Shown: positions 29,785 through 41,384, counted from the first letter of the stretch. The stretch is 64,000 bases of DNA from Onthophagus taurus (GCF_036711975.1 NC_091976.1:2976001-3040000); one strand, 5' to 3'. The notes: generated from the sequence alone by a model not told the origin. Program-made: numbers and translations.

Positions 29785-31480
29785 AGTGATGGGCCGGGTC
29801 GTTCCTTTCGCGGATCCGCTCCTTCCGTTCCGGCTCCATTAAAGGAACGGATCCGACCCGATCGGTCCTTTGGACCCGCGGGTGCGTGAAGTTGTCGGCC
29901 CAATAGAGTCATGGAGCACTCGGAGCTGGTAGCATAGCGGACCGGGTACGAGTAGTCGACGGTTCCGAGGAACAGAAATGCACGAAAGTTACGTGTTGAA
30001 GGCGTAAAGATTGCCGACGTTTTTTTTGCATTGTGTATCAAAAACACAAAATGTAATTTTAATTACTCTTACATTTAAAAAAAATATAAACTCATGTTAA
30101 GATGTATTAAAACAACACATAATAAAAACTATATCTATAATAGAAAATAATAAAACAATGTAGAGGTATAAATTAATATTACAACGGTTTTCTGAATTGT
30201 TTTCAATTTGCATTCAAAAAAATTATTTTTTCTACTTTATTGTGAGATAGCTTATTACGACGTTCTGAAATAATTTGGCCAGTTTTTGAAAAAATTCTTT
30301 CACACGGAACTGATGTAGCTGGTACTGATAATATTGTCGTCATAATTTTGTATAAGTTTGGGTATTGCTGTTTCCTTTTTTCCCACCATACCAGTGGATC
30401 TTCTTTTCTATTTAGACGTGGTGTTTTCAGGTATTGGTCTACCTCTGAAGTGGCAGCTTCATTTGGGTTTTGAACAGTACATTCGTTTAAAGCCTAGAAA
30501 AATTATATTATTATGTTCGTAATTGTATATATCAATTAAATATACTGACAGTGCTATCGAAAACGTGCCAAATAACATCATCATTTCCCTCCATTGGTTG
30601 GTCACTTGATTGGTCATTATATTCTACTTCGGGTTGGTTTTCCCTAATCATTGCCTCCACTTTTTGGATTATACGTTGACGAGTAGATTCGAACAACGCA
30701 TCTTCTTCATCCGTTTTGTGTTCATTCATAAATCTTGCCTTTTTAAACCGTGGGTCAATAAATGTCGCATCGGCATATATAAAATCACTTTTTATGTAAC
30801 TTAAACGCTGTTCTAACTGATTTATTATAAATTGACATACATTTATAATTTCAGTCGGCATGATTGTGGTGGATTGGTTATCTATATTTTTTATGTAATC
30901 TAGAAGCATTTTTCTAAATAACATCACTTTGGAGATGGTAACCGCTTTTTCACTGCTTAATTCTTCGGAAATTATCTTGAATGGTTTTAGTACCTTACAG
31001 GTCCAATTTATTATCGTTAAATCTTCTTCGGATAATCTTATGTTGCAGTTGGTTATAGCTAACGCTGATTGTAATGACTCCTTAATAGTTACTATTCGCT
31101 CAAACATTTCCAATGTTGAGTTCCAACGAGTAGCAACGCCCTGCTTCAATTTTAATGGTTTTTGATTTCCTAGTTGTGTTTGTAAATTTATTAATTTTAA
31201 TGTAGCCTGTGGACTGTGCTTAAAAAACTGAACTACTGCCTTTAGCTTTTTGTGAACTATATTAATGTGTGAGAGGGATTTTTGAACTATTATATTAAGG
31301 GTGTGTGCAAAACATGGAATGTGTTGATATTGCAATAATCGCACTGCAGCTGTAATATTAGCTGCATTGTCTGTTACCATTGCCACGATTTTATTGTTAA
31401 TTTTCCACTCCTCTAATACCTTTTTTATTTCGCGTTCAAGATTTTGTGCTGTATGACTTTCGTTAAAACGACGGCACCTC
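29785..31480 (-). mobile_element. hAT element, 3' half
   Basis: The left end TAGTGATGGGCCGGGTC at 29785 has the CAGTGATGGGC-like terminus typical of insect hAT elements. Next to it is a GC-rich subterminal inverted repeat (GGGTCGTTCCTTTCGCGGATCC near 29796 against AAAGGAACGGATCCGACCC near 29846). The transposase gene follows on minus. The 5' half is missing beyond 31480, where a Penelope-like element begins. Confidence 0.7.
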
Positions 31481-31485
31481 ATCAA
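30203..31485 (-). pseudogene. hAT transposase (ZBED-like), 5'-truncated
   Basis: Reads in from about 31475 with F-N-E-S-H-T-A-Q-N-L, then M-V-T-D-N-A-A-N-I-T-A-A-V (catalytic Asp), C-F-A-H-T-L-N-I-I-V-Q-K, V-A-T-R-W-N-S-T-L-E-M (W-N-S box) and F-I-D-P-R-F-K-K-A. A short intron 30494-30549 (GTCAGT donor, TTTCTAG acceptor) keeps frame into D-P-L-V-W-W-E-K, V-P-A-T-S-V-P-C-E-R-I-F-S and the end at TGA 30203-30205, the hAT dimerisation domain. The retained part, over 400 codons, has no internal stop, so it was functional until cut by the junction with the PLE at about 31475. The BED finger and first part of the protein are lost. Confidence 0.85.
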
Positions 31486-33217
31486 ATTTATGTTTATTGT
31501 TGGTAATTATCTGGCTGATTTTTATGCCTGATAAGAACGTTGGGATGATGTTATATTTCCTAATGTTTTTATTAAGCTTGTTCAAGTTGTGGCTATAGGG
31601 TAAAGTTAAGTATTGTTTTTTGGTTTGGAAACTTGGGTAAACTAATTTTCTAATATTATTGTTATGTATATTGTTAATGATATCTTGCATAAAGGCGATG
31701 CTATAACCGTTATCAATCCCTATTTTTATAATATTGTTAAGATCTGTTTGAAAGTTATTTTTATTAAGGGGGGTGTTGTATAATCTGTTGAACAAAAAGT
31801 TAAATGCAACTTTCTTATGAGCAGTACAATTGCAAGATTCCCTAGGTATGATACACTCTGTAGTTGTCGGTTTTCTGTAAATGTCGAAATTGATAAAACC
31901 ATCCTTATTATTTTTTATGTGGGTAAGATCCAAAAAATTTATACGGTTGATAAGGAATGTAATCCTTTTCCATGGTAAATTCTAGATTATTGATGGTGTT
32001 GAAAACATTGAACAAAGCTTTAAGCTTAGCTGGATTTCCCGTGTAAATTATAAAAATGTCGTCAACATATCTTCCATAAAATTTAATATCCTTAGTAACA
32101 GTGGAGTATTTGTTTGAGAATAATTTATTTTCTAGGTTATTAACGAAAATATCAGCGATGATACCCGATAATGGGGAGCCCATGGGTAAGCCATCAGTAG
32201 TGAAAAATTTACTGTTAAAGAGGAAAAAGTTCTGTTTACATATGAATCTGATGATGGAGCAAAGGTCCTTTATGTTCTCGTTTTCAACACCATCAAAATC
32301 ATTTATGTGACGTGTAAGATGTTTTTCAATAATTTTCAATGACATCAATGGGTACGTTTGTGTATAGGTTTTTTTATATCAAATGAAATCAAGGTGGTGT
32401 TCTTATCAATCTTGACATTTTTTACCTTTTCTATCAGGTCAACTGAATTTTTCAGTCTGTATTTCATATGTGGTTCAAAGTGTTTGTACAAAAACTTCTG
32501 TAGGACTTTAGCTATTTTTTCGGTGGTGGTGTTCCTATTACTGATGATAGGTCGTATTGACTGTTCTATTTTGTGCAGTTTGATTAAACATTTGAGAGTG
32601 GGTGGAAGGGGATTCATTACAAGTTTATTGAAAGTGTCGATGTTGAATAAATTTAAGCTATTTCTACATTGTTTCAACAGTTTTCTAAATTGAATGTTAA
32701 AATTTGGGGTGGGGTCTTTATTGCATTCTTTTATATTGTTTTGTTTGAAAAATTCATAGGTTTTATCTAAGTATGATTTATGATCTAAAATGACCATCCC
32801 AGCGTTCTTATCCCCTAATGTTACGGTAAGATCATTGTCTTCTATTTTTTGTTTCAATGTTCTGATTTCGTTAGATTTTATGTTAATGAAAGTTTTGTTG
32901 TTTCTATTCATACCTTTTTTTATATGTTCGTTTTCTTGAATTATGTCTTTAAAGTTAGGGTGTTTATAAAGCTGTGAAAGATTGAAAATTCTTTTTTCGG
33001 GGCTGTTGAAAGTTATTGAACTGAGGTTACTATAACGTGGGGCAAACGGGAAGGTATCATTCAAGTTAATTTTGAAGTGATTAATATTGTCTCTATGAGA
33101 AATCTTTCTTACAGTGAACTTACAATTATCTAAATCTATTTGTTTGTTATCTTTAAATTTAATATCTTTATTGTTGTTGTGATGTTGTAACATGCTTTCA
33201 TTATTATGTTTTGTCAT
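31463..33217 (-). pseudogene. Penelope-like reverse transcriptase 2
   Basis: Starts at ATG 33217 (MTKHNNESMLQHHNNNKD). N-terminal part to 32345 includes L-G-D-K-N-A-G-M-V-I-L-D, N-P-L-P-P-T-L-K-C-L-I-K-L-H-K, R-P-I-I-S-N-R-N and I-S-F-D-I-K. A frameshift at about 32345 leads to G-L-P-M-G-S-P-L-S-G-I-I-A-D-I-F and F-Y-G-R-Y-V-D-D-I-F-I-I-Y (catalytic DD). A second frameshift near 31935 leads to D-L-T-H-I-K, Y-R-K-P-T-T-T-E and the end at 31463. Only two lesions, so less decayed than PLE 1, which it resembles throughout. No GIY-YIG domain, no hammerhead and no repeats flank it; its 3' end abuts the hAT coding sequence. Confidence 0.85.
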
Positions 33218-33447
33218 CGTCTCACCCTTGTTTTTTAATGTGTTTCTATCATTATTTCTGGAAATAATGGTCGACTATTCCATGGTCGAATTACAACAAA
33301 AATTTTGTAATTAGGCGTTGTCCTCATCGGATACATTTCTGCGTAACACCTCTGAGCTTCACGACCATTACCGTTGGCAAGACTGTACACAAAGTGCATA
33401 TCAGTAATTTCGTTATCAGAATATTGCTGCATTTTTGGTAATTTCAC
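33218..33447 (-). pseudogene. DUF4817-type transposase, N-terminal fragment
   Basis: The frame reads Q-Q-Y-S-D-N-E-I-T-D-M-H-F-V-Y-S-L-A-N-G-N-G-R-E-A-Q-R-C-Y-A-E-M-Y-P, the first helix-turn-helix (DUF4817) of the mariner-type transposases seen at 6049 and 46373. It breaks off against the 5' end of PLE 2. Confidence 0.7.
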
Positions 33448-33549
33448 TTGAATAAGTACTCAAAACACTTAAACTCTTAGTAACACGGTCAAAAAATTAC
33501 ACAGTTAAACGACAAAAGAAGTACTTTTATTTGTTTATCTATGTATTCT

Positions 33550-33863
33550 TTCTCGGATTTTATTAATTCTATTGTTACGTATGCAAATTGAAACCGCATA
33601 GGCCTACAAAATCTGGTCAATGAGCATTTATTATTTTGCTATACGTTCATTCATTATCAAACCATTGATGCAATAAAGATGTTAGCATATGAGGCTTCCG
33701 GGTTCATCCAAAATTTTTGTTTGTATTGTGCTTGGGACGTTCCATCAAATCCCCATTTTGAAATTAAGCAAAGTTTACTATCTATTGATTGCAACAGATC
33801 TCGTTGTACTTCTGAAATACGATTTATTGTGTGATCCAACGGTCTCCGGAATCCGATAAACAA
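33550..33863 (-). pseudogene. Transib/RAG1-like transposase fragment
   Basis: The frame at 33657-33863 contains L-I-S-K-W-G-F-D-G-T-S-Q-A-Q-Y-K-Q-K-F, followed by N-I-F-I-A-S-M-V. Transib-type transposases, the relatives of RAG1, have a K-x-x-x-D-G-S/T motif with the first catalytic Asp in such a context. Further down in another frame, S-L-T-R-F-C-R-P-M-R-F-Q-F-A (about 33600) fits the S-T-R-Y-C-R-P segment that follows in that family. Too short for certainty. Confidence 0.45.
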
Positions 33864-35093
33864 AACATTAAAACAATGTCAAAGTTATATAAAGGTTCAC
33901 TTACCTCAGCCAACTTTTAAACAGTGGAGACGGTGTGGGTTTTAAATAATATTCAAAGTTGTTAATGGGCGTCACGGACTTTTATAAAACCTTTACAAAC
34001 TTATTTGACCACAAACTAATTAAGTCCGAACTTTAGATCCCTTTTACAACTCCAAATAGTGCTTTACTGTTCTAATTCTATTCCAATTCACAATCAGTAC
34101 AACGGAAAACCATCGATCAAATCGGTTCCTAATTGAAATAATCTTCTCCAAAAAATGGTTACATCATGATGTAAAATGATGTAAAAATATTGAGGTTATG
34201 AATGTCCCAAATCTGCCACCAACAGAAACGAAATGACATCTAACGACCTTCAAAGACGTAATTCCAAGATGACGTTCCAAAAATTCTTCTAACAAAGTTC
34301 TTCTTATTGAATAAAGCGATCTCGTCGATTAATGGGTTGATAATCGCTTAATACGATTAAAATATTCAATTAAGAACCAATATCACCATAACCAAGAATC
34401 ATCCCCAATAAGATAGCTCTCGTTGAAATGGCGATGGCGTCTCTGTTAACGCACGTGATGCAAGTCTTATATCCGCAACTGCGATGTCGAAAATTTAATG
34501 ACCAAAAATTAGATACGGAAGTTAGCAAAACCTAATGATTGATTCATTTTAGAGGGACAAAACCCCTCTAAAATTTAACTGAACCACTAACATCAGGCAG
34601 ACAAGATCTTCTCGAGACCACGACTTTTACTCGTCTCCGACCTCAAGACCGCGACCGAAAATTCAACGTACCGCATTCAACCCACCAATCAAAAAGAAGC
34701 ACGCAACAACTCCACTAAGCAGCGCGAACTATGAAAATATGAATACAGAAAATAACGATTTAAAGAACGAAATTAGGAAATTCAATAATCCCAAACGGAA
34801 CCGTTACAAACTAATTTCAACTTCATAGGTTTATAATAGTTTCTATGAACAATGCAGATTCTAGAATATGTATTTAAATTTAAGAAAGACTATAATTAAA
34901 CAAATAGTAGTATCATCACTATATTCATTGTGTGAGGGTTCTGGATACCTGTCTGTCAAGGAATTGTTACTCGGTTTGTTAAAGTATTAACCATGGTATT
35001 CGACCGGAATATTACCCACTTATAACAAAGTTTAATTAAATCGTTTTTCTTCTTGGTCGATATAGGCAAGGGTTCAGTATAACATTTCTTTAA
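33864..35093. other. No recognisable gene
   Basis: About 1.2 kb of AT-rich sequence with no supported coding region or clear repeat pair. A short inverted repeat (TTAGAGGGACAAAACCCCTCTAA) lies at 34549-34571. Confidence 0.45.
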
Positions 35094-35097
35094 CCCA

Positions 35098-35910
35098 TTA
35101 ACGCCTAAAGAAAGATTGCCGAATAAAAATCAACATAGCAAATGAAAATCTGTTTACCTATTAGTGAACAAAAAAATAAACTACACTCACAATGAGTGTA
35201 TATTAAAAAATCAAAAAAAAATATAACAAAATCTTATAAAAAACACCCCGACCTCATATCAGGACGTTAGGTAGTGGTATGGTAGGATTCAAAACAGCCG
35301 TTCTCGATGCACATAGTTTTTTTACAGTTTTTACAAAACTCACCACCATTTCTTCTCCTTTACGCTGACCCTATACAACGAAATGCATTGATCGTGTAAA
35401 TCAACTCCACCTATTCCAGAATTATATGTAGAAAATAATTTTGGCTGGAGAATGTATTCTTTTGATTTCGTAGCTTTAGACCAACGTTTCACGTAATGAA
35501 ATGGTGCAACTGTATCATAATTGGTCAACATGGAACACACGTTGTTGTCTTTCCATTTGACACACAAAACTTGATTTTGTTGGTCAAACCTGTAATCTGA
35601 TGATCCTTTGTTCATTTTTTTCATGGTTTTTGAGTCCATCGTTGGGCATTTTTGTGTTCTATTTTCTCGTATTGTTCCGGTGGCTCTTATACCTTTTCCT
35701 TTCAAGTACACCATAAGGGGATACGAAGTAAAATAATTATCGAAAAAAAATTCGTGGTTTCTTGGGTTAGGAATGTACTTCATAAGGTTTAGAACCATTT
35801 TCGCTCCAAGTGGTATTCCCTTGAAATCTTCGATTTCACTATGGTTTTTGCCACAATATACATCAAACCCATAGCAATACCCAGAAGAACTACTTAGCTC
35901 TAATTATATG
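35098..35910 (-). pseudogene. piggyBac-like transposase fragment, with possible TTAA terminus
   Basis: Minus strand reads S-G-Y-C-Y-G-F-D-V-Y-C-G-K-N near 35890, then N-P-R-N-H-E-F-F-F-D-N-Y-F-T-S (second catalytic Asp), I-R-A-T-G-T-I-R-E-N-R, and S-G-I-G-G-V-D-L-H-D-Q-C (third Asp), then Y-R-V-S-V-K-E-K-K-W-W. That is the central DDE_Tnp_1_7 domain of piggyBac transposases; N- and C-terminal parts are absent. At 35094 TTAA is followed by CCCATTAACGCC, which could be the terminal repeat of this copy, but no right end was found. Differs from the 36338-38632 copy. Confidence 0.75.
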
Positions 35911-36029
35911 AGAAATACAGAATTTACATCTGAATTTTTTGCATGTTTTTCGTGCCACGTAACCCACAACATAGTTAAAAATATTAATTTAAAAAGGATT
36001 ATTCAATTTATTTATTAAAGGATGAAGCT

Positions 36030-36333
36030 GCCAGTCTCCCTTGTCATATATATCACCTCTTACAACTATTTAAAAAAATTGGAGGTTTTAATAAAACAGA
36101 ATTGGAATCTTTTTCACGGTTTCCTCCAGTTATATAGGGAGTTAAAATTTTTCTTACGTGGAGGGATTTAAAAGAATCCCCAAATGCTTGACATGTGAGA
36201 TACACATTCCTTCTCCTCATCTGTCGTATCTACCCATACAGATTCTCCAGAAGAATCTGGTTTAATTGTCTAGGTATTATACATATATTTCGTTTTTCTT
36301 TTTTTATTATATTGCAAAGAAGTAACATTCCCT
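36030..36333 (-). pseudogene. Possible C-terminal remainder of P-like element 3
   Basis: Flanks the left end of the piggyBac element at 36338. Minus strand gives S-C-Q-A-F-G-D-S-F-K-S-L and I-L-T-P-Y-I-T-G-G-N, compatible with the eroded C-terminal domain of a P transposase whose preceding part ends at 38637 on the other side of the insertion. The match is weak by itself; position is the main argument. Confidence 0.3.
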
Positions 36334-36337
36334 TTAA

Positions 36338-38632
36338 CCCTTTCAGTCACGAGTTTTTATTTGTCATGGTAAAATTATGAAATTTGGTACACATTACTTA
36401 TTGTTTTTCTTAACTTTTCAAATTTTTTTAAAATTTTTATGAGCCATATTTAAAAAATAAAATTAGTTAGACAATTTAATAAAGAAAACAACAAAAATGT
36501 ATATGTCAAAGATATATTAGGTTGAGTGATAGGTTCTGAAATTTTTTTTTTACTTATTACATAAATGCACATTGCATTTGATACAGTAAATATGAGTTCT
36601 GCTTTTGCATTTACGGTTTTTACACCTTGTGGCATTTTTTTTACTATCAAACTCAGGCAGATGTCCCATGTTATCTAGTCCAACCTCCTTTACAGGTGTA
36701 AATCCTTCCTGAAGTCTTTTCACACCCGATGGATATGAGGTTGATGCTGAACCAGCACGAGAAAATGCTGGTGACGTAGTCGGTGACATTGAAGGTCGTC
36801 CCCTTTTTTGAGGGTCTTATTCGACATGATTAAGGCCTCGGCAATATTGGCCCTAAAATGTATTAGGTCCAAAATATTTTTTTTAGGCACCTTCAATTCA
36901 ATGGTATGATTTTTATACTGAAGCCAAGAATTCGTGCAACTAATACCAATGGCATGAGTAAACATGCGCAAAGTCCACTTCCTGGACCTAATAAACTTTC
37001 TGTGTAGAGCGTTATTAAAAAGTCCAGTTTATCTACTCCTCTCATAGATTTATTATATTATTCGATGACTACCGGCCTTGGAATTTCAATAAATTTTTTT
37101 TTTCTATTTTATCCCATCTGGTGCACGCTCCTCCGTTTTCACCGCCTACAAAGTTGGAAGCCATGACAACTGGCTTATTATCAAACCATTTGGTTATGAT
37201 GATCTGACCACTAAGCACCTCCTCAGACGTTCCTCTATCTTTCGCCTTCATGACGGTGTCAGAAGAAAGTTGTGGCTTTTTGAAGCGATCCACAATTGAA
37301 TGTTTACTTCGGTGGTGCACTCCGTTAGTTTCAACACCACTGAAGCACCTAGACCAAATACCTCCTGTTGAACTTTATTTAGCTCTGTGGTAGCGCCTTG
37401 GTATAAAATAAAGTCATAAAGTAGCCTGCTGCCGCCACACAGGACAAATTATTTAACACCCCAAGGGCAGGGTTACCCTTTTACATATTGCTTCACAACG
37501 GTCTCACTTTCCAAAAAAGATCCTTGTCATCTGGATCCTTTTCAGTATTATCCACAAAATACAAATTTTGACTCAATTTTGAAAATCGTTTAAAAGGCAT
37601 ATAATCGGCAATTTGTGGTACATACAGTTTCTTTTCCTAATAAAACCTTACACCTGGATAATGCAAGTTGCCTATTAGAACGTGTATCCCTACAAATGTC
37701 TTCATTTCTTCAACATTCGTGGGTACAAATTTAGTCCAAGTCTGAACCGCATAAAGATTTGTCATTTCAAACATCCTAACAAGTAAATCCTCCGTAAAAT
37801 ATTTTTTAAAATAGTCCAGGGGAGTTGGAACTGCAGTAATTTGGTTTTTTTCTCTTCGTACCACTGAATCGGAGGAGTAATATACGTGCAATTTTTTCTC
37901 CAAATAATGTCGCTTTTTGGAGTCAACTCGTTTTGTTCCAAAGATTGATCTTTTTTCGTTCGTAGTGAACGTGTACCAACTGTAGACGTGCTGGGAGTAT
38001 GTGCTGCCGGATCAGCAGGATCACCCGAACACTCTTCGGAGCCTTCGGTGGGTTCTTCGATAAGTTGTCTGTCGTCTAACATATAGTCAGATGCTTGCAT
38101 CTCTTGCTGGGGATCTAAAGTACAATGTTAGCTAACGATTACGGCAATAAAATAGGTTTCATACTACCTTCTAGATCAACGGATGAATCACTTTTTCAAC
38201 CATCATCTTGATCTTCGCTGAGGTATTCCAAATCGGAATCATCTTGATGAAGCAGGTCGAACAATTCCAATGAAAAACAGAAAATTTAGGGAAAAAACGC
38301 CAGAAAAACAGATACTAAACTTTAAAACTAACATTGGTAAACACATGTAAACATAAACAGATGCGTGGGTGAATCCAAAATGGCTCATCTATAATTTTTT
38401 TGACAATGCCACCTGCAGCATTGTGCCTGTAATTTTAGTACGAGTAGAAATTTATAGAAAATTTTTTCTGTTATACTCTCTTGCACACAAATGTCACCAC
38501 TTTTTTTGTATAGCTTTAAAATATGAGCTAAACGTACAGCGCTACAACAGAACACTTCAAATAAAAAGGAACTATACTAAAAAAAAAATCGAAAAGCGGT
38601 GTACACTACAGTGGACCGTGTGACCGAAAGGG
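36338..38632 (-). mobile_element. piggyBac element with TTAA target duplication
   Basis: Left end CCCTTTCAGTCACGAG at 36338 preceded by TTAA (36334-36337); right end, reversed, CCCTTTCGGTCACACGG at 38632 followed by TTAA (38633-38636). These are piggyBac-type terminal repeats and target sites. 2,295 bp, one transposase gene on minus with an internal deletion. Inserted into P-like element 3. Confidence 0.85.
36550..38100 (-). pseudogene. piggyBac transposase, catalytic core deleted
   Basis: N-terminal acidic region from 38100 (MQASDYMLDDRQLIEEP), then T-P-L-D-Y-F-K-K-Y-F-T-E-D-L-L and F-V-G-I-H-V-L-I-G-N-L-H-Y-P (37637-37903). Around 37330-37560 the sequence jumps through V-F-G-L-G-A-S-V-V; the stretch with the first two catalytic Asp residues is missing or unreadable. 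It resumes with I-T-K-W-F-D-N-K-P-V-V-M-A-S-N (37069-37320), H-A-I-G-I-S-C-T-N-S-W-L-Q-Y-K (36720-36971), and the C-terminal zinc-binding tail R-C-K-N-R-K-C-K-S-R-T-H-I-Y-C-I-K-C-N-V-H-L-C (36550). Several frameshifts. Confidence 0.8.
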
Positions 38633-38636
38633 TTAA

Positions 38637-39565
38637 CCCAATGTGTGCTTACCCAATTTTTGAGGGATGGAGGCGTTGATTTTGTTTTGGTTGCAGGATC
38701 CTCAAAATTTATTTCGGGCAGTTGTTTGATAGCATCTAAAAGAACATAAAATAGCATATTTTATATTTTGTTAATTATAGCTCTCCAAAAGTTGCAATGC
38801 TCACTGTTCTTCGATGATATTAATTCTTATTAACTCATTAACAGAGTCAAATAAATCATAGAACTTTAGTACTAGAGCTGTTTGAGATGCTCTTTTGGCA
38901 TAATTATCTTACCATCAGCAGTCACTTCATCTATAAAAGTATAAAAAGGTTGGTAGACTGTTGTTAATGTTTACCATCATTACTTACTATTTCTTGTCAT
39001 TATTGTTACAGTAGCTGCCATTGTATGGCTAAAAACTTTCGTACGATATGCCACCTTTATTTTCTTTACTTTGTCTTCAATAACGTGCTCTACAGTAATT
39101 TTATGTAAAGCACGTAGTTCGCCACTTAATACATCGATATATTTTTATGTGGCTCCAATCTGCAGTTAAAGTAATCTTTACCAATCTTTTTTTAATCATT
39201 GATTTCTTATTCCCTTAAGAAGATGGGGTGGATCATACAAAATCAGTGGTGGTTTTTGTCATTAGCATAAAAAGAGTGGATTCCGTTTCCATTATTATTA
39301 CCGGTTTTTGGATGATTAATAAATTCTAAATTCAGTGCCCCCTTACACGCTCCCTGACCGGATACGGTAGCAAGTATTTCAAGGCCACATTACTGCAGCT
39401 GTCGTACTACATTCAGTATTTTGCTTGGCAAGAGTACTGCTGTTGATACCTCCGCTACTAAACATGTATGCTAGAGGTTGCTTCCATTTTCTTACAACAC
39501 CCTGCACCATAAACACTAATGCTCTATGCTTTCCAACGTACACAATCATTTTATAATGATACAAG
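38637..39565 (-). pseudogene. P-element-like transposase 3
   Basis: From the N-terminal side: R-A-L-V-F-M-V-Q-G-V-V-R-K-W-K-Q-P-L-A-Y-M-F-S-S-G (39379-39564), then D-P-P-H-L-L-K-G-I-R-N near 39220-39240, L-R-A-L-H-K-I-T-V-E-H-V-I-E-D-K and V-F-S-H-T-M-A-A-T-V near 39010-39120, and L-P-E-I-N-F-E-D, S-T-P-P-S-L-K-N-W-V-S-T (38637-38757), which parallels S-T-P-S-I-K-N-W-I-V-T-L in element 1. The coding region stops exactly at the TTAA of the piggyBac insertion at 38633. Intermittent stops and frameshifts throughout. Confidence 0.8.
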
Positions 39566-39847
39566 TTGATTACTTACTACACTAGAAAAAGCATTATAAT
39601 TAATTTTATAGGAGTGCCAACACCAATAACGGTAAGTAATGGAACACCAAATTTATCTATGTCCCCATTTTGCTTTGCTATTATACTTCTTTACCTGCTT
39701 TTTCTATTTCACTTCAAGTACATTCTCCATCAACAATCTTCTTGATGTTTATGACATAAACGCTTAGATATAGGTGATATGATTGCCAATCAAAACAGCC
39801 CGGTCAATTCTCGATACGTGCTAAAATTAATAAAATAATTAACTTAA

Positions 39848-40000
39848 CCCCTTCCCTACCAGAATTAAATTTTATAAAACGTCATTTATCATCCAGCGGT
39901 ACTTTTAAGTCCCACTAAATTCTAATAATCACGTTAGCTTTGATTAGCTGAACGTATCTATATTTTGCGAGACTTTTAAATACCGCTGGTAGACAAAGGG
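39848..40000. mobile_element. 153-bp piggyBac-type MITE
   Basis: TTAA (39844-39847) then CCCCTTCCCTACCAG; right end, reversed, CCCTTTGTCTACCAGCGG at 40000, then TTAA (40001-40004). An inner inverted pair CCAGCGGTACTTTTAAGTC (39893 on) and, reversed, CCAGCGGTATTTAAAAGTC (ending about 39988) makes it largely self-complementary. Noncoding. Ends do not match the two piggyBac elements in this window, so its source is another family. Confidence 0.8.
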
Positions 40001-40234
40001 TTAAATATTGGGCGGCTTTACGGAATTGATTTATTTTGAATGGGAGATTAAGTGTCAATTCTAACCTTCGCTCTTTGACAGGAAAGAGATTTCTCCATAA
40101 CTTTATGTTTTTAGACATATGGGATCAGAAGAAACGTGATTTAATTGAATGAAGGGTGGCATGAATACCTAGATAAGATAAACAGTGAAATTTTTTTTAA
40201 ATGTCAAACTACTTTTAATTAAATTACAAACATT

Positions 40235-40682
40235 TCATTTCTTCGTAACTATTAGTATCCAATTGTAGAAGATATAAGCCTTTAATAACAATAATTCCTT
40301 AAAAATGTCATTGTAAGTCTCCTGTTACATGTGAGAAACAATTCTTGTCACACCATTCTTAAAATCAGCTTTCTGTGTTGACACATCCGCATCGTACCAG
40401 TTCATGTTATAAACGGCTTCTGTCACACTGATAGCCTATTTTAAATTGTTAAGTTAGTGATAATGTTATTGAGACCAATTGAGAACACATCAATAATAAC
40501 GAACAATAAGATATAAATTTTATAACTAATAAGAGTTCCCTATAATAAATACATAAAGTAAATATTTTAAATAACTTTATAAATGTTATTGCCCGTTGTT
40601 TCAAATCAAATGGGATGTAATATGAATGATATTTTTGTGCTTTACATTTTCGGTAAAATAATTTAGACAAATCCTGGTGCAC
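40235..40682 (-). pseudogene. Odorant-receptor-like exons, copy A
   Basis: The exon at 40235-40432 reads V-T-E-A-V-Y-N-M-N-W-Y-D-A-D-V-S-T-Q-K-A-D, resembling the A-E-A-V-Y-x-x-x-W-Y-D segment before the last membrane span of insect odorant receptors (7tm_6). A CTATCAG acceptor precedes it. The exon upstream (40449-40682) is hydrophobic (L-L-L-V-I-K-F-I-S-Y-C-S-L-L-L-M-C-S-Q-L), as expected for transmembrane 6. An in-frame stop follows H-M and the tail is frameshifted. Copies B (45170) and C (61834) share this exon. Family assignment is by pattern only. Confidence 0.45.
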
Positions 40683-40859
40683 ATTGCCTTATTAGTAGAG
40701 ATGCACCGTATTTGTGCCAAGAATTTATTTTTAGAGGTTTTAGGAAAGAAATGTAAAATTATTTGAGATCAAACTTTATTGCACTAGTAAAACATAACAC
40801 CGTTAAATGAGACTTTGAATAATAAAAAAGCAAGTATAAAATTCCTAAACCTTCTTCTA

Positions 40860-41382
40860 AAGCAGCTCAGTCGTTCTGCTCCTGTTTTTCAGATATTCTT
40901 CTATTAGTTTCTCACCCAACTTTTTGAGAAAAGCTCTTCGTTTGTCATGTGTTTGGTCATTTTTTCGTAGTATTATTTGAGCATAAAATTGCAAAAATTT
41001 AACCTTCGCTCGAGATCATTAGGCAGAACTTCTTGCATCCTAGTCACATGGTACGGGTGTAGGAGTAGTCATCTTATTAAGCGGTTAACGATTGTTTTCG
41101 GAACATTTAACTCTAGAGCTAAACGCCGAACACTAATATTACCATCCTCAGCGAATATATCTAGAATTCGTTCTTCGAGAGCGACACTTTGACCAGCAGC
41201 ACGACCACGACCTCCGGCTAGAGGGGCAAACTGTCTTATTAGGCCACTTCAAGAGATTTTGATTTATTTTTATGCCAAACGAGACTTTTTTCCCTATACT
41301 TTTTAGACTCAGTCTTTATCGTTTAACCTAAAGAAACCTGTGGTACCATTTTCGGTAATTTTCACCCTTTTCGGGACACCTG
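40860..41382 (-). pseudogene. DUF4817-type transposase fragment with 5' terminus
   Basis: The 5' end is CAGGTGTCCCGAAAAGGGTG read on minus from 41382, next to TA (41383-41384). Coding pieces read G-G-R-G-R-A-A-G-Q-S-V-A-L-E-E-R-I-L-D-I-F-A-E-D-G-N-I-S-V-R-R-L-A-L-E, L-N-V-P-K-T-I-V-N-R-L-I-R and L-H-P-Y-H-V-T-R-M-Q-E-V-L-P-N-D-L, the two helix-turn-helix regions before the catalytic domain of this family. The catalytic part and 3' terminus are absent. Confidence 0.65.
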
Positions 41383-41384
41383 TA

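Noticed and set aside
31527-31560. CCTGATAAGAACG near PLE 2, considered as a second hammerhead
   Set aside because: Core reads CTGATAA and lacks the GAAA partner and stem II.
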